From Vigna angularis (taxonomy: Eukaryota > Streptophyta > Magnoliopsida > Fabales > Fabaceae): 64,000 nucleotides of DNA. The DNA is taken from positions 6,076,001 through 6,140,000 of the forward strand of contig NC_068974.1 in NCBI RefSeq assembly GCF_016808095.1, given 5' to 3'. Positions 11,860 to 23,719 of the stretch are shown in pieces. Every line of letters begins with the position of its first letter. Position 1 is the first letter of the stretch. A program made the translations under genes and the position numbers. The notes under the pieces are model-generated. The model was not told where the DNA came from. It did no database searches and saw nothing but the letters and a program-made list of their open reading frames with translations.

Positions 11860-13547
11860 TTATTCAGGATGAGAAGTCCAATATACCAGTCCACTGTATG
11901 CAATCAATTCAAATTGAAATATAAGTAACGAAGAAGAAAATAAAAAGTGCAGTCATTCATGCTACAAAGAAATGTAAACAATCTTAAAAATTTATCCGTT
12001 TTAAGCTTTAACAGATGGAATCCGAGGAATACTTAGTTGGATTTTCAAGCTGTTTTTGGATAAATTTATTTACAATCAAGACATTAGAAATTAGGATCAT
12101 AATAGTTAATTGCTATCCCAAATACACAATTGAAATAAAATTTAGATGCAAATGCGAACAGTTCAAAAATCGTTTTGAAAGAGCTTTCTAAATAAACTTC
12201 CGTGAACATCTCTTTATCATTTTTAGCCTTCTACGCTTATAATTTTCGACACAAATTGCAAAAACAAGGTACTTTTGCACACAGGTGGAGCCTGAGCCAA
12301 CATAAGGCTTTCAGACAATGATAAATAACTCCATGTGATTGCATCGGCTTTCAAGAGAAGCAAGAAAGATGAAGAAGACATAACATGTTCAAATAGCACT
12401 TACCTGATCAAGACACAAACACACTGCAAAACACCTGCAACTCCAGTCCAAACTGAAGGTGCAGATTTATCAAGTGAATCTTGGATCAGTAGACCTGCTG
12501 ATCCAGCCAAAGAAACAAAGGATACAACATAGGCAATGAAGAGCCACAACTTTAATCTGTCAACAAGAAAATGGTCAAAAGAAATTCATAAGACAATAAA
12601 GGGGCAGGGATACTTGGCGCTAAAAGCAGAAATTATACGACTATCACACATTGCCTAGTAAATTTGATGAAAGACACAACATGCACCTATGACAAAGGCA
12701 TGCTTCACTTTTACCCCTCTTGCATGTTCACATTCTCGGTCAAATAAAATAAAGATGCCTGTGCACATATATCTTTTATAGCATGTTCGTTATCTGCTTT
12801 CTAGTGGAATAAAGCTTTTGTTGTTGTTATTATCCATTATCTGCTTGTACAGGCTAAGTACTAAAATGATCACCATGTCTCCTCACAATTAATCACTAGA
12901 CTTCAAATTCAATGTGTTTCTATTCTTATTGATAGCAGTTTAGAGGAACGGTAAAAGTGAACGAGAACTATTACCTCAAAAGTCTAGAAGCATTTAATTA
13001 GTGATCAGTGTTTTAGTAGAAAAATAGCACCTTTATGAAAAACTAATGTCCAAAGAACAAGCATACTACAACTCAGCTGTTCTTTTAACTTGTTAGTTTG
13101 GACAAATACGTGATACAAGCACAAAAACAGCCCAGACACAAAAATTACAAAAACATTCCTCACAATATTGTCAGGAATATTACTCGAAAGATGAGACCTC
13201 AACCAGAGTGCTAGGCAAACATAAATTGACTAATAAATGTATTGAGTACCTCCACTCCCCTTCGTCATAGGGAGAATAATCGATGTCTTCTTTTCTAACG
13301 CAATTGAACATCAAAGCCGCAAGAGATGCGAAAATTCCTATAATCAAAAGTAGAATCGATTACCATAAACCCTAAAATTGAAAGAGCGAGAGAGATGAGA
13401 AATTGAGCACTCACCAGGAAGGTAGTGAAGGAAGGGAACAGTGATGGAACTGCAAACGACGGCGTCGAGCCAGATCCACCAACCGACGCCGAAGACGGTG
13501 CCGGCGACGCCGGGGCCGAAGATTGCCCATACCTCCAATAAGTCCAT
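11860..13547 (-). CDS. TMEM50/UPF0220 family membrane protein (four exons)
   Basis: Joined exons 13415-13547, 13250-13337, 12404-12556 and 11860-11893 give 135 residues, the usual size for the plant homologue of human TMEM50A/SMP1. All introns are GT-AG and the phases agree. The start MDLLEVWAIFGPGVAG and the segments FNCVRKEDIDYSPYDEGEW (exon 2) and LVYWTSHPE (C-terminus) are family hallmarks. Four hydrophobic stretches (about residues 14-36, 45-58, 77-98 and 112-132) predict a four-pass membrane protein, probably of endomembranes. The biochemical role of the family is not established; animal and yeast relatives are linked to endosomal trafficking. The ATG at 13547 is the first after the TATA box and fits the conserved N-terminus. 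Identification is from recalled sequence and is strong. Confidence 0.93.
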
Positions 13548-13590
13548 CTTCCCTTCTCTTCCGTCACACCTAACCAAACAACACTGTTAG

Positions 13591-13600
13591 CTTTATATAC
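13591..13600 (-). promoter_or_regulatory. Probable TATA box of the TMEM50 gene
   Basis: GTATATAAAG on the minus strand, 44 bp upstream of the ATG. If transcription starts about 30 bp downstream, the 5' leader is only about 15-20 nt, unusually short for a plant gene; an alternative start farther upstream is possible. Confidence 0.45.
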
Positions 13601-14099
13601 TGCAGTTATACATTGAGTATTGCACTATCTTGTTTGATTCGAGAGGATAGAAGGGGAAAAGAAGAGTATCGGCAACTTTTCTATACAGTTTAATTTAAAA
13701 TTTGAATTTTTAAACTGAAAAAATTAAAATTTTCATTCTTACAATTAAAGTTATATTTTCTTTTTCTACATATGAAAAAATAAAAAAACTCTACATTATA
13801 ATTATTATATTCCAATCATAAGTCTTGTTATAATTAATACAATTACTTTCAATATCTTTATTAATTGAATTTCAAATTTAGTTACTTTCAATATCTTTAA
13901 AAAACTATTTTTATTAATTCTATTTAAAATTTAGTTTCTAACCATTACTAAGCATAATAGTAATTACTCAAGTATATTTTAATTTTATCTGTACATGATT
14001 TCATTTATTTAGTTGATAGTCTCTTTTACCATATATTTTTGTATCTATTAATTTTTAAAGTGAATTTCAATATATTTTAAAACTTTTGTAGTAGACTAT

Positions 14100-14745
14100 A
14101 ATGTTTAAAATTAGGGATTACAATTATAAAGAAGGGTTAGATAATTTAACCATCATTTTGGCATAATTTAAAGTAGGGGTTTAATATTTTGATGTTGACA
14201 ATGAAATTTGAAAGATGGGGTTTGATAATATTATTAATCAGTTTTTATTATTTAAAACTATGGATTTAAAATTTGAAATAAAGTTCAATATTTTCGAGGT
14301 AGGGATTATAATTTCAAATTAGGGTTTAATACCTTAAACCAGGGATTAAAATTTTAAAACAGACCTAATATTTTTAATTGGGGACTAAAATTTTCAAACA
14401 GACTTAATATTTTAAAGTAGGGATTAAGATTCTAAAGTTTGGTATGATATTTTAAACTACAAATATAAGTTTTAAACTAGGGTTAATTATTTTGTAGTGG
14501 GGATTATAATTTTAATTATGGTTTAATAATTTGAACCAGGAGTTAAAATTTTAAAACAGACTTCATATTTTAAAGTACGGATTACAATTTTATAGTTTGG
14601 TTGACTATTTTAAACTCTGGATTTTACTTTTAAAGGTTGAATAAATTAGGATTTTAAATTTTGAAATATGTTTTAATGTTTTGAAACTAGTGGTTGAAAT
14701 TTTGAAGTAAGGTTTAATAATGGAAACTGGGTATGGAGATTTTAA
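14100..14745. repeat. Degenerate tandem repeat, unit about 35 bp
   Basis: A phrase like TTTAAA-NTAGGGATTAAAATT alternating with CAGRCTTAATATTTTAAA recurs for about 640 bp (for example near 14115, 14302, 14343, 14381, 14421, 14500, 14540 and 14577). Copies are diverged and spacing drifts, so it is an old minisatellite. No coding potential. Confidence 0.65.
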
Positions 14746-17240
14746 TATTGTTGTTATACTGTTATATATGTTCAGTGTTTTAATATGTAATTTTATAATA
14801 GGGTTTAGAATTAAAATATGTATTCGTTAAGATGTGATAAATACTGTTGTGTTTTGTTGTTGAGTATCTTAACAACTTTGAGTTGTAAGGCACAAATGTT
14901 ATCGTACTATTGAGTCAAGATTAATTGAAGCATATGTTTAAATAACAAGTAGAAACACAACATTATGTTGTCCTTGATCACCACAATTAGCACTAATCAT
15001 GTGATTCATAGCTAAAGTAATAGAGAGCACAAAAGCCCAGCAAGTTCGATGATAAGCTCCTCACCATATTCTAACATGCAGCACAATACACAACTAAGAT
15101 AAAACAGCAAACAAGACTTCTTTTTACAGAAGATTGGAAAAAAATTATAAATGCGAATTAATGTGAAATTCCGGAACCCTAACCCAAAATGTTAAAAGGG
15201 AAACAATACCTTACAAGTACAAGCAAAATTGTCTTTCAAGCATCATAACAAAAAGCGGCAACAAATACAAATCAAACCAGAGGTGAATGTGAATGTGGAT
15301 CCATCATGACAAAAACAAGGACTAATGGATTACAAATTCTGACATTAACCCAAAAAATAGAAATAGTCGGATCAAGTAAGCCCTTGCCAAAGTATGGCTG
15401 CCAAAGCCTGGCTTATTAGTTTGTTAAAATATTTTTTTTTAGGTCTGGTCTGATCGATTTAACCTGTTAGTTTGCCAAAGTGTTTACTTGGTCATTTCCA
15501 CCAACCCAAACAATGCACACTTGTCAACATCTCTTAATTTCTTTGCTCTTCCATGTCTTTCCTCTTGATAACAGCCAAGCACTTTGGTAACCACCCTCAA
15601 AAGCTAGTCATTAAAGGAGAGCAAAACATTTAAATACTTTGCTAAGCAACTCATACAACTAAATGTGGGACTTAGGCACCACATACTACCCAAAGTCCCC
15701 ATCATAGCACCGTTCCTAAAAGAGGATGTCTCAACAAATTAAACTAAATGACACTTTGCTTAATTACATTTCACTTAACTTTCTAATGGGTCAAAAGCCT
15801 CCATAACCCTCTCCAAATACATTGACAACCAACTCTAATACTAATTGATAAGCACCCAAGCATTTGGAGAACGAAAACTTAAAAGCTAGCCAATAAGGAT
15901 GGTGAATCAAACACTCAAATATTCCACTAAGCATCCCATCCTACTCAAGTCCCTACCAAAGCTACCAAGCACACCGTGAAACAGTAATATATAAACTAGT
16001 ACCTCTGAAACTAAAACAAGGAAATAATTTAATCCAAACCGTGTCAAATGACAAACAATAGAATAAAAAAGTATTTGACTCAACAAGTTTCATTGTTGAG
16101 CTTCTTTAGTTATTGTAGTAATCTAATTTGCAGTCTTGAAACAACTACAACATACAAAATATCAAAAAAGGCCAACTTGAGGACAACCTTTTTATTTCAA
16201 GAAACATCAAATAGACAAGAGAATTCAGTATCGTCCATTTATACCATAAGTTGTGTCCAGTCATACCTGATATAGGATCTTAAAAATAAGGGATGAAGTT
16301 CATTTGGCATCAAACAACCAACCCATTGAATTGGATTTTGAAGTCTCAATGTATACTGCATACATCTCAATGTATACTGCATACATCTCAATGTAGTGCT
16401 AGATAGGAAGCAGTAAAAATATTAAGTCATAACTTCTGCATTCTAATTTCAATTTTCACAGATTTTAAGGTATAGCATAAAAAAAATTAAAAGGGGAAAA
16501 AAGAATCATTCAACAGCAGTGTAAAATTTTCCCAGTATTACCACTTACTAACAAACAAGGTTTTAATAAATGGTCCCCAACCGCCACAACATCCAAGGTT
16601 TTCAAGTATCTGCAACTGCAACACATCCGCAACTTATAACATTTCTCACAAATCTTACTATCAAGAATCCTCAGTTTACGAAGTCAACTGGATAAAAATA
16701 ATATCACATCGGACTGACGCATCCACCATTTCATAGTGAAAGGGAAAAAACAATAGACCATTTATATTTTTTTTCTAACAACACATCACCATCAAGAGAA
16801 CGTTTGAGCAAACTTCAGCGTGTAAGAAAGAACACACTTAAACAGCTGTCAATAAGTCAGCAGTACATTTTTGGTTCTGGAGAGAAACGATGCCCCGCAC
16901 GCACATATGACATAACAAAAACCTAGTGGAAATTTACAATCCATAACACCAGCCAAAGAGCTGAAACGAAATTATCCAAATTCCAAATTATTGAAATTGT
17001 TCATATTATATTTAATTTCCTTACCTTACCAGTAGAGATTGAAGTTTTCAGAAACACATAAGCAGAAATATCGATTACAACATGGAAACAGACAATTATG
17101 TCACTGTTGCGAATTCGGAACAAAGATGAGAGACGAAATTCTAAAGAAAGGTTCACTATCTTAAAACGTTTGCGGAATTCAACATCGTGAATCTGTAATA
17201 GTCTAAGGAGCGTGCGCAAACCTAATCGTCAAACGAAAAT
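14746..17240. other. Intergenic stretch, no gene recognised
   Basis: No reading frame above 80 codons and no recognised domain. A short tandem repeat lies at 16345-16393. Some of this stretch could be intron or non-coding exon of the possible transcript that starts near 17.4 kb on the minus strand. Confidence 0.45.
16345..16393. repeat. 21-bp tandem repeat, about 2.3 copies
   Basis: The unit CTCAATGTATACTGCATACAT starts at 16345, 16366 and, partly, 16387. Confidence 0.9.
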
Positions 17241-17377
17241 TTCTAAACGGACGTAAATATTTTCGAAATTGCAAAGGAAAATGAAAGTAAATGAGTAAAA
17301 GATGAATTAGAGGCATAAGAGATCATGATTACAGAGAGTGAGAAAAACCCTACCGAGAGGGAACGGAAGGGATGAGT

Positions 17378-17500
17378 ACCTGAAACCGGAATCCTCCGAG
17401 AAACGGTTAGAGAGGCGTCGTTTGGTTGAAAGAGTGAAAAATGAAATCCGAAACAGACTGGCACTGCAACCGCTAACCTACACAACACTGGTATCTTCTT
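17378..17500 (-). other. Possible first exon or 5' leader of a minus-strand transcript
   Basis: On the minus strand the pyrimidine-rich sequence ending GGATTCCGGTTTCAG is followed by GTACTC at 17379, and the next 150 bases are T-rich. This resembles a plant 5' UTR with a leader intron. No convincing coding exons follow, so this could be a non-coding transcript, a gene relic or chance. Confidence 0.2.
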
Positions 17501-17571
17501 ACTTGTTCACATTTTATTATGACTGCATCCAAATGAAAAGAGAGAAAATATTGTGTTATGTGGGCTCATGA

Positions 17572-18639
17572 GCCTCAAACGTTGTCTACTGTATCAGGCT
17601 TCTACTTCTTACACACCCATTATTATAACTTGCTTCACGCAAGTAAAATACTAAAATAGCCTCGGCGTATATAAAATATTAGAATAAGTGTTCTAGAAAG
17701 CTCATTGTTAGAGTGGATGTATTGTTTACTTTTGGTTTGGAGCTAAAAGTCCAAAAAGTTATAGGAATACATATAATAATTATGGGGTGAAGGAAGTAAA
17801 CGTAGCTCCTGGAAAACTTGTCACAAAAAGCCCATTTCTGTACTAGGTTATTTTTTCTTGCATTGCTACTATTATTAATTGCACATCCATACTAAGAGAA
17901 AAAGGCTAAAATACTCTCTCTCGGTATTGTGTCCTGCTTTTGTCATTGTTGCCTATATACTATCCTTCCTGTAATACATTCATTTCATGTGTTTTGATAA
18001 GTTTTTTTTAGAAATTTTATTCCAAAAAATTTATTTTAAAAATCATGTTCTAAAAATTCAAGTTTTTTCAAAATATTTTCCAAACATATAATCTCGGGAA
18101 GTTACTATTTCAAAAGATAAAAGAGTCATTTTGAAAATTATGAGGGTGCAGCTAGATATTGAGAGTGTATAAAGTAAAAGTCTGTCTTCTCATTGTTGTT
18201 TTCCCAAATTAATAAACAAGTGTTTCTTTATTAATTAAATTGATATTCGGAGTTAAAAAATCAAAGTTTTTACTATCAAACCAAAAAAAAAATCATTCTT
18301 GAGAGGACTTTTATGAAACTGCTTCAACATCAGTAACTTATTATAAAATATTACATGAATGATAACTTACCAGAAAACTACAAACTACTATAACAGAAGA
18401 TTCTACCCTTGAAGAGTAAAACTCTCTATTCGGTTGTTTCTCTCTCAACAAACCGATGGATTCCCTGAAAGATGTCATCCCTAAGCTCACACCAGTTAAG
18501 GTGATCATTGTAAAAGAGAAAACAATACATAGACAGGCAAACACAAAAGCAAGGGTAAACTAGTTGAAAAAAAAATCATTCATACTAAAATAAACGCAAT
18601 ATACAAGTTCAAGCACACCATATATTTCATATTATTTCT
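17572..18639. other. Intergenic stretch, no gene recognised
   Basis: AT-rich. At 18353-18480 the minus strand has an open frame followed by CTG-GTAAGT, which could be an exon end, but no family is recognisable. Confidence 0.4.
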
Positions 18640-18805
18640 CTATATACTGACTCAGGCTTGGCCAAATCCTTTACCATCTAGTATAACTGTCGAGCCATGA
18701 ATAGTTCTGCACCTGTGTGGTGGAACAACTGACCCACTCAAAGCTGCCACATAGGGTTAGTCCTTAAAATGCCCTTTGCCACCATGAAGAAATGCCCTCA
18801 GGTTA

Positions 18806-19669
18806 CACTAGTGCAAAAACAACGTATAACGTCATGCGTTTAACGTCCAACTACTGAATAGCCAACGTTAAAAATGACAGGTGGCAGTTTTGTAAATAAA
18901 TGCAATTATTAGACGTCGTTTAAAATTGTAATTCGACGTAAAAGGATATAAAGTATCGAATGCCTCAATCTTAGACGTCAAAAGGTTAGTGAATTCAATA
19001 AAAATTTGAGCCAGAGATTTAAAATTCATTCACTTTATCTTAGCACGCGAGACCCTCTTCTCTTCTCAAACTTTTCTCGAACAAAGTTTGATGACCACAC
19101 ATGTAATATTTCTTTCATTTGATACAAATGCATGTTAATTAACTACTTTATGTATGATTTTCGTTTGTTTTGACCAATTATTTTTGTGTTCTTGTCCTTC
19201 ATATGCGTAGTATGCTTTCTCTCTCACTTGTGACGACACTTTATTCCGACAAATCCACCTTTTGAAGGTTAGCTTTCGTTTTCGTTTTGAAGAACTTAAT
19301 TGTTGAACTTGTTTGTTGTTTTTTTTTTGAACTTGTTTGTTGTTGTTGTTGTTTGGTTGAACTTGTTCGTTGTTGTTGTTGTTTGATTGAACTTGTTTGT
19401 TATTGGTTATTGTTGTTTGTTGTTGATACTACATTACACGTTCATAGTTCATGTTTTATAAAATACCAAAAACTGAAATTTGATGTTTTTCTACTTTTCA
19501 GGTCTTGTAGAATTGTACAAAAGGATCACAATTAATTAAAAAAAATTGATTAACATCAAATATTGACAAAATTCGACGTCAATTTAACGTCTCTCAATAT
19601 GATGTTGGCCTCGAATTCGACGTGAAAGGCCCAAAATATTCAACATTATACGTTATTTTTGTACTAGTG
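18806..19669. mobile_element. Non-autonomous CACTA transposon, 864 bp
   Basis: Terminal inverted repeats CACTAGTGCAAAAACAACG (left) and CACTAGTACAAAAATAACG (right, other strand) match at 17 of 19 positions and continue GTATAA. Subterminal ACGTC/AACGTT words recur near both ends (TAACGTC, TTCGACGT, TTAGACGTC, TTAACGTC) in both orientations, the usual CACTA pattern. Flanks are tta and cta, a 3-bp duplication with one change. No transposase; the middle holds a TTGTTG-rich repeat (about 19300-19425). Inserted in an LTR remnant whose sequence resumes at TAGGACCTCC. Confidence 0.85.
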
Positions 19670-19984
19670 CTAGGACCTCCTGCTCCTCTCACGACATGAC
19701 TCATCACTCTCTAATTGAGCACAGATGATCATTAGAGGTTCAGGATAACCATCATATCGGCTTCTTACAACTTATATTAGTCCCTCTTGAAATCACAATA
19801 AGAAATTTCTCCTTGGAACTCTTTCCACAACCTTGAACCACATACATTCACTTTGAATCTCACATCAGACATTTGATACTTATATAAACTCATACATAAT
19901 CATACATCATTTCCAATTGAATCAATACATCATTCAAATCAGTTAAGAATAAGGAATGAAAGAGTAAACCAAAAACCTGGACCA

Positions 19985-20260
19985 GTCACTTAGCGCATAC
20001 AATCGTTGAGCGACCACAGAGTTCTCTCGCAGAGCGAGCTGGGTCGTTGTGCGAATACACATACAGTACCCCTAGACCCAAAATCTCTCGCTCAACGACC
20101 TTGCTCGTTGTGCGAATAAAACTTACAGTGTTTCCAGACCTCAACCCCTTGCTCAGCGACCCTGCTCGCTATGCAAAAGCAGAAACAGTGGGTTTTGCTC
20201 ACTCACCTCTCGATTAATGCACCAAATTTGTGCGCTCCACTAAAGCCCATTTGCTCAGCG
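19985..20260. repeat. Cluster of CGCTCAACGA / TCGTTGAGCG words
   Basis: At least eight diverged copies in both orientations: ATCGTTGAGCGACC, CTCGCAGAGCGAGC, GGTCGTTGTGCGAA, CTCGCTCAACGACC, GCTCGTTGTGCGAA, TTGCTCAGCGACC, GCTCGCTATGC, TTGCTCAGCGCACC. Neighbouring inverted copies could form hairpins. They sit inside the gypsy-like LTR remnant. Confidence 0.7.
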
Positions 20261-21585
20261 CACCAATTTTGCATAATTCTGCAACACCAAAACTGTAAAA
20301 TTTGTGCATCTCAACCACTCCTGACCACTTTTATGCATCTTTTCCAACTTCTAACACTCCTAGATTGTATTATACCATCAATTATACTCAACCAAGTATG
20401 TCTAAACCTTTCTAAACTCATTTTTAACAAATGACTACAAGATCTCAACCAAAAACTCACAAAAACTCAACTTAGAGACTCAAATTGGATTATACCACTT
20501 GTGGCATAATTTCAAGCAACTTAGGAACTCTAACAAGTCCCAAATGACTTACTAAGACTATCCCAACTGACCATTTGAGTACAAAACTCCTAATTCAAGT
20601 TTTCACTAGTTCACTTCCTTAAATTGAGTTTTAAACCAAGTAGAATTCTACACATTCACTACCACACACTCCTAATTCAAATTTCTACCATTTTAAAGTG
20701 TTGAACCTGTCCCAAACCAGTTCCTAACCAACCCCAACTTCAACCAATCAGTTCATCAACCATTTCTCACCATTTCACTACCTTAGACCCTATTTTAGAC
20801 CAAATAACCAACAACCAAGATTACTCTTTTCCTTTAACAATTCAATTAGCACAATGCACTTCATCAACATCAATTTCAACATCATAAACATACACACAAC
20901 AGATTCCACATGTTTACAACATCCATCAACATACAAAACATGAATTTCACCCAGTTACTTAAATTATTACTAACACAAAACAACATTTTCCAACTAAACA
21001 GTTTAATCCTCATATATCATCAAACTCACACCACATACTTCAAATAAAAGCAATTATCTAGCTTCCCTTACCTCTAAACCAACTGCCAAACTTCGCGAAA
21101 CGCTCCGCCGATTACTTGAACCGCAAGGAATACCTAGACCAACCTAGGAAACACCAAATTGGAAACGGACAGAGTTCTTAGAACTCTAGATAAATCAAGA
21201 ACATGTAGGAGATGCATGATTATACATGCAACAATACAATATTCCTCTAGAATAGATTTAGGAACGAAAGGGGAAAAAGGAGTCGAAACTTACTTGCTTT
21301 ATTGAAGAAACTAATTGGTTAGAAACGTAGACTTCGTTGCCGTGGTCGATTAGGTACCTTCTAATCGTCAAATAGTTGACTCATGAGTTAGAACTCTTAA
21401 AGAGAAGGTAGAGAACTCTGAAAAAGTGACTTTTAGAAAGATAATACATTTTAAAATAATAAAACTCGTTTATAACAAAACTATTTATAATAAAATCGAT
21501 TAATATTATATAATAAACTCGTATATTATCACTTTCAATAAAGGGTATAATTCACTTGTACCCAACTTTTGTGATTTTGTCCATC

Positions 21586-21640
21586 TCAATTATATTTTTG
21601 TGAATTATATTTTTGTGAATTATATTTTTGTGGGTGGTAT
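21586..21640. repeat. Short tandem repeat, unit about 17 bp
   Basis: The phrase GAATTATATTTTTGT(G) occurs about three times in a row. Confidence 0.85.
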
Positions 21641-22167
21641 TTGTTATTGGGTGAATTTTATTTACTGCATCCAACCATATTCTTCCTGACACGATGGTCA
21701 TCTTACTAAAATTCGGTAGGGTTCGCATTTTTAATCCGTAATTTTGATATGCTTAGCTGCCAAATTGGCAGGACAAAGTGGATTAGTCCATTTTGTTTAT
21801 TTTTCTTTAAATAAAAGTTAAAATAAAAAATAATTGAAATTTTTATTATTATTAAATTATTTGAAGATTTTAAATATAAGATGGTATTGTAACTTAAATT
21901 ATTAATATTTATAAATTATATTTTAATTATTAAATATAATAGAATAATTTAATATATAAATATAAGAATTATTTTAATTTATTTGATTAAATACATTAGT
22001 TAATAAATTAAAATTTAAAAAATAACCGAGCATGCGGGGGAGATAGACGCTGAAAATGCAGAACATGTCGACTTCATCCACGTGCATACGCGCGCGTACA
22101 AAACATGCAACCATGAAAATTATAAACATAACTTTATATTTAGATCTTTATCGGTTTAGCTTAGGAA

Positions 22168-22211
<44 letters not shown>

Positions 22212-22541
22212 TACCAATGATTTAAACAAGTCAATGAAAGCTATTTTTTAAAATTTGGCTTGATTTCGGAAAGTTGATGGCTCAAACTTAATTTATAGTT
22301 TATTCATTCAGCTTAATTAAAAGCTTGAAGTTCATTGTTAAGAGAATGTTAACTTTTAATTAGCTTTCTAGATCATACATGTTAAATTAATTTTTCTTTC
22401 GTTAAATTTTCTTAAATTGTTTTCCGAATGTATTAATATCTATATGAAAATTATTTAACACCAAAATATGCATAACAAGTGTATTTTCCCCAACCAGATC
22501 CAGAGACGGGTATATGATCAGGCATAAGTCCTATCTTTCTT

Positions 22542-22547
<6 letters not shown>
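21641..22547. other. AT-rich spacer
   Basis: No gene seen. Contains (AT)n at 22172-22207 and a small GC-rich island (about 22027-22110) with CCACGTGC, a G-box, and a CGCGCG run. Confidence 0.5.
22172..22207. repeat. (AT)18 microsatellite
   Basis: Pure AT array of 36 bp. Confidence 0.95.

Positions 22548-22605
<58 letters not shown>
22548..22605. repeat. (AT)29 microsatellite, left part of a split array
   Basis: Pure AT array that abuts the left inverted repeat of the MULE-like element; the array resumes at 23642. Confidence 0.95.
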
Positions 22606-22607
<2 letters not shown>

Positions 22608-23639
22608 TTAGTACCATTGGTTTCAAATTTTGTCAACTTTGTTCGAAATGGTCCTAATTTTTTTAAAATGTTCAATGTAGTATTAAATATTGTAATTTGT
22701 GTTCAATTTAGTTCTTTTTGCAAACGTCGTTTAAATCGTTAATAGTCAAATGTTCAACTATGCAATTAGTGAATGACATGTCATTTAACCGCTAACGTAG
22801 ACAGTTTAAGGCATAGTGAGGTGGATGTGGCCAATGACGCATTGCCACGTGTCAGCCCCTTCCCCACCCAAAATTAGGGTTTTAGATTAGGGAAAGAGAT
22901 CTCATGCGCCTCTTCTCTCTTCTTCCTTGCAGCTCAAATTCAGGATGTATTGCAGGTATGTGAAAAAGCTTGGTGGTGTTGTGGCTGGTGAGATAGTGGA
23001 GAGGTTGATGACGGTGATCCTTGTGGTTGCACATGGTGTCGCGACATGGTTGAGATTGAACGGAGAAGATGCGCGATGATTGGAGGCGCGATGTTGATGC
23101 TTCTCGCGTGGTCACAATTCAATGTGCAGGTTTTGAACTAGTTTCGCGAAAGAGATTGCGACTCTACAATTTTAGGGTTCGCATGGTGGTGGCGACACTA
23201 AAGTCTTGCAGTGTTGATGGCGACGACGACCTGAGGCAGTGGTGGCAAGATAGGCGCTTCTTGTGCTGCAAAGAAGAAGTGGCTTGTCGTTGTTGTTGCT
23301 GGGTCGCGTTTCTAGGTTCCTCTCGTGCAGGTGCGTGTTGATGGTGGTGAGGTAGTGTCACGACAGCGCTCACAATAAAGGGAGAATGGTGGCGCATTTG
23401 AGCTTCACGACGGCAGGTCAAGTTTGATGGTGGTGAGGTGTTGTCCACGTCAATAGTTAAATTACATGTCATTCACTGATTGCACAGCTAGACATTTGGC
23501 CGCTACGATTTAAACGGCGTTTGCAAAAAGAACTAAATTGAACACAAATTGCGATCTTTAGGACTACATTAAACATTTTTAAATAATTAGGATCATTTCG
23601 AACAAAATTGACAAAAATTGAGACCAACAGTGGTATTAA

Positions 23640-23641
<2 letters not shown>
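22606..23641. mobile_element. MULE-like element inserted into a (TA)n array
   Basis: Inverted repeats of about 195 bp (22606-22803 and 23446-23641) start GCTTARTACCA on each strand and pair over TTGTTCGAAATG, GTTCAATTTAGTTCTTTTTG and GTGAATGACATGT. Both ends abut TA arrays, so a 9-bp duplication cannot be told from the repeat. The interior (about 22850-23440) is distinctly GC-richer, with an exon-like texture (ATGs, CAG-GTATGTG), suggesting captured host sequence, but I recognise no gene. No transposase, so non-autonomous. Confidence 0.65.

Positions 23642-23682
<41 letters not shown>
23642..23682. repeat. (AT)20 microsatellite, right part of a split array
   Basis: Pure AT array directly following the MULE-like element. 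Confidence 0.95.
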
Positions 23683-23684
<2 letters not shown>

Positions 23685-23719
23685 CTTAAGTCAAGATTAT
23701 ATATATATAATTTCAAGAA

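Larger units (their letters stand above)
18640..21550. mobile_element. Probable Ty3/gypsy-like LTR remnant, interrupted by a CACTA element
   Basis: Shares ordered anchors with 51578-54000: TAGGACCTCCTGCT (19671-19684 and 52461-52474), a CTCCTTGGAA..CTTTCCACAA segment, and AGCTTCCCTTACCT (21060-21073 and 53399-53412). It carries a cluster of CGCTCAACGA-type words at about 19990-20260. No pol is present, so it is a solo or truncated LTR. Outer boundaries are estimated, not seen. Confidence 0.4.

Noticed and set aside
18341..18544. 67-codon minus-strand frame followed by a GTAAGT-like donor
   Set aside because: One possible splice site alone is not enough; no further exons or family match.
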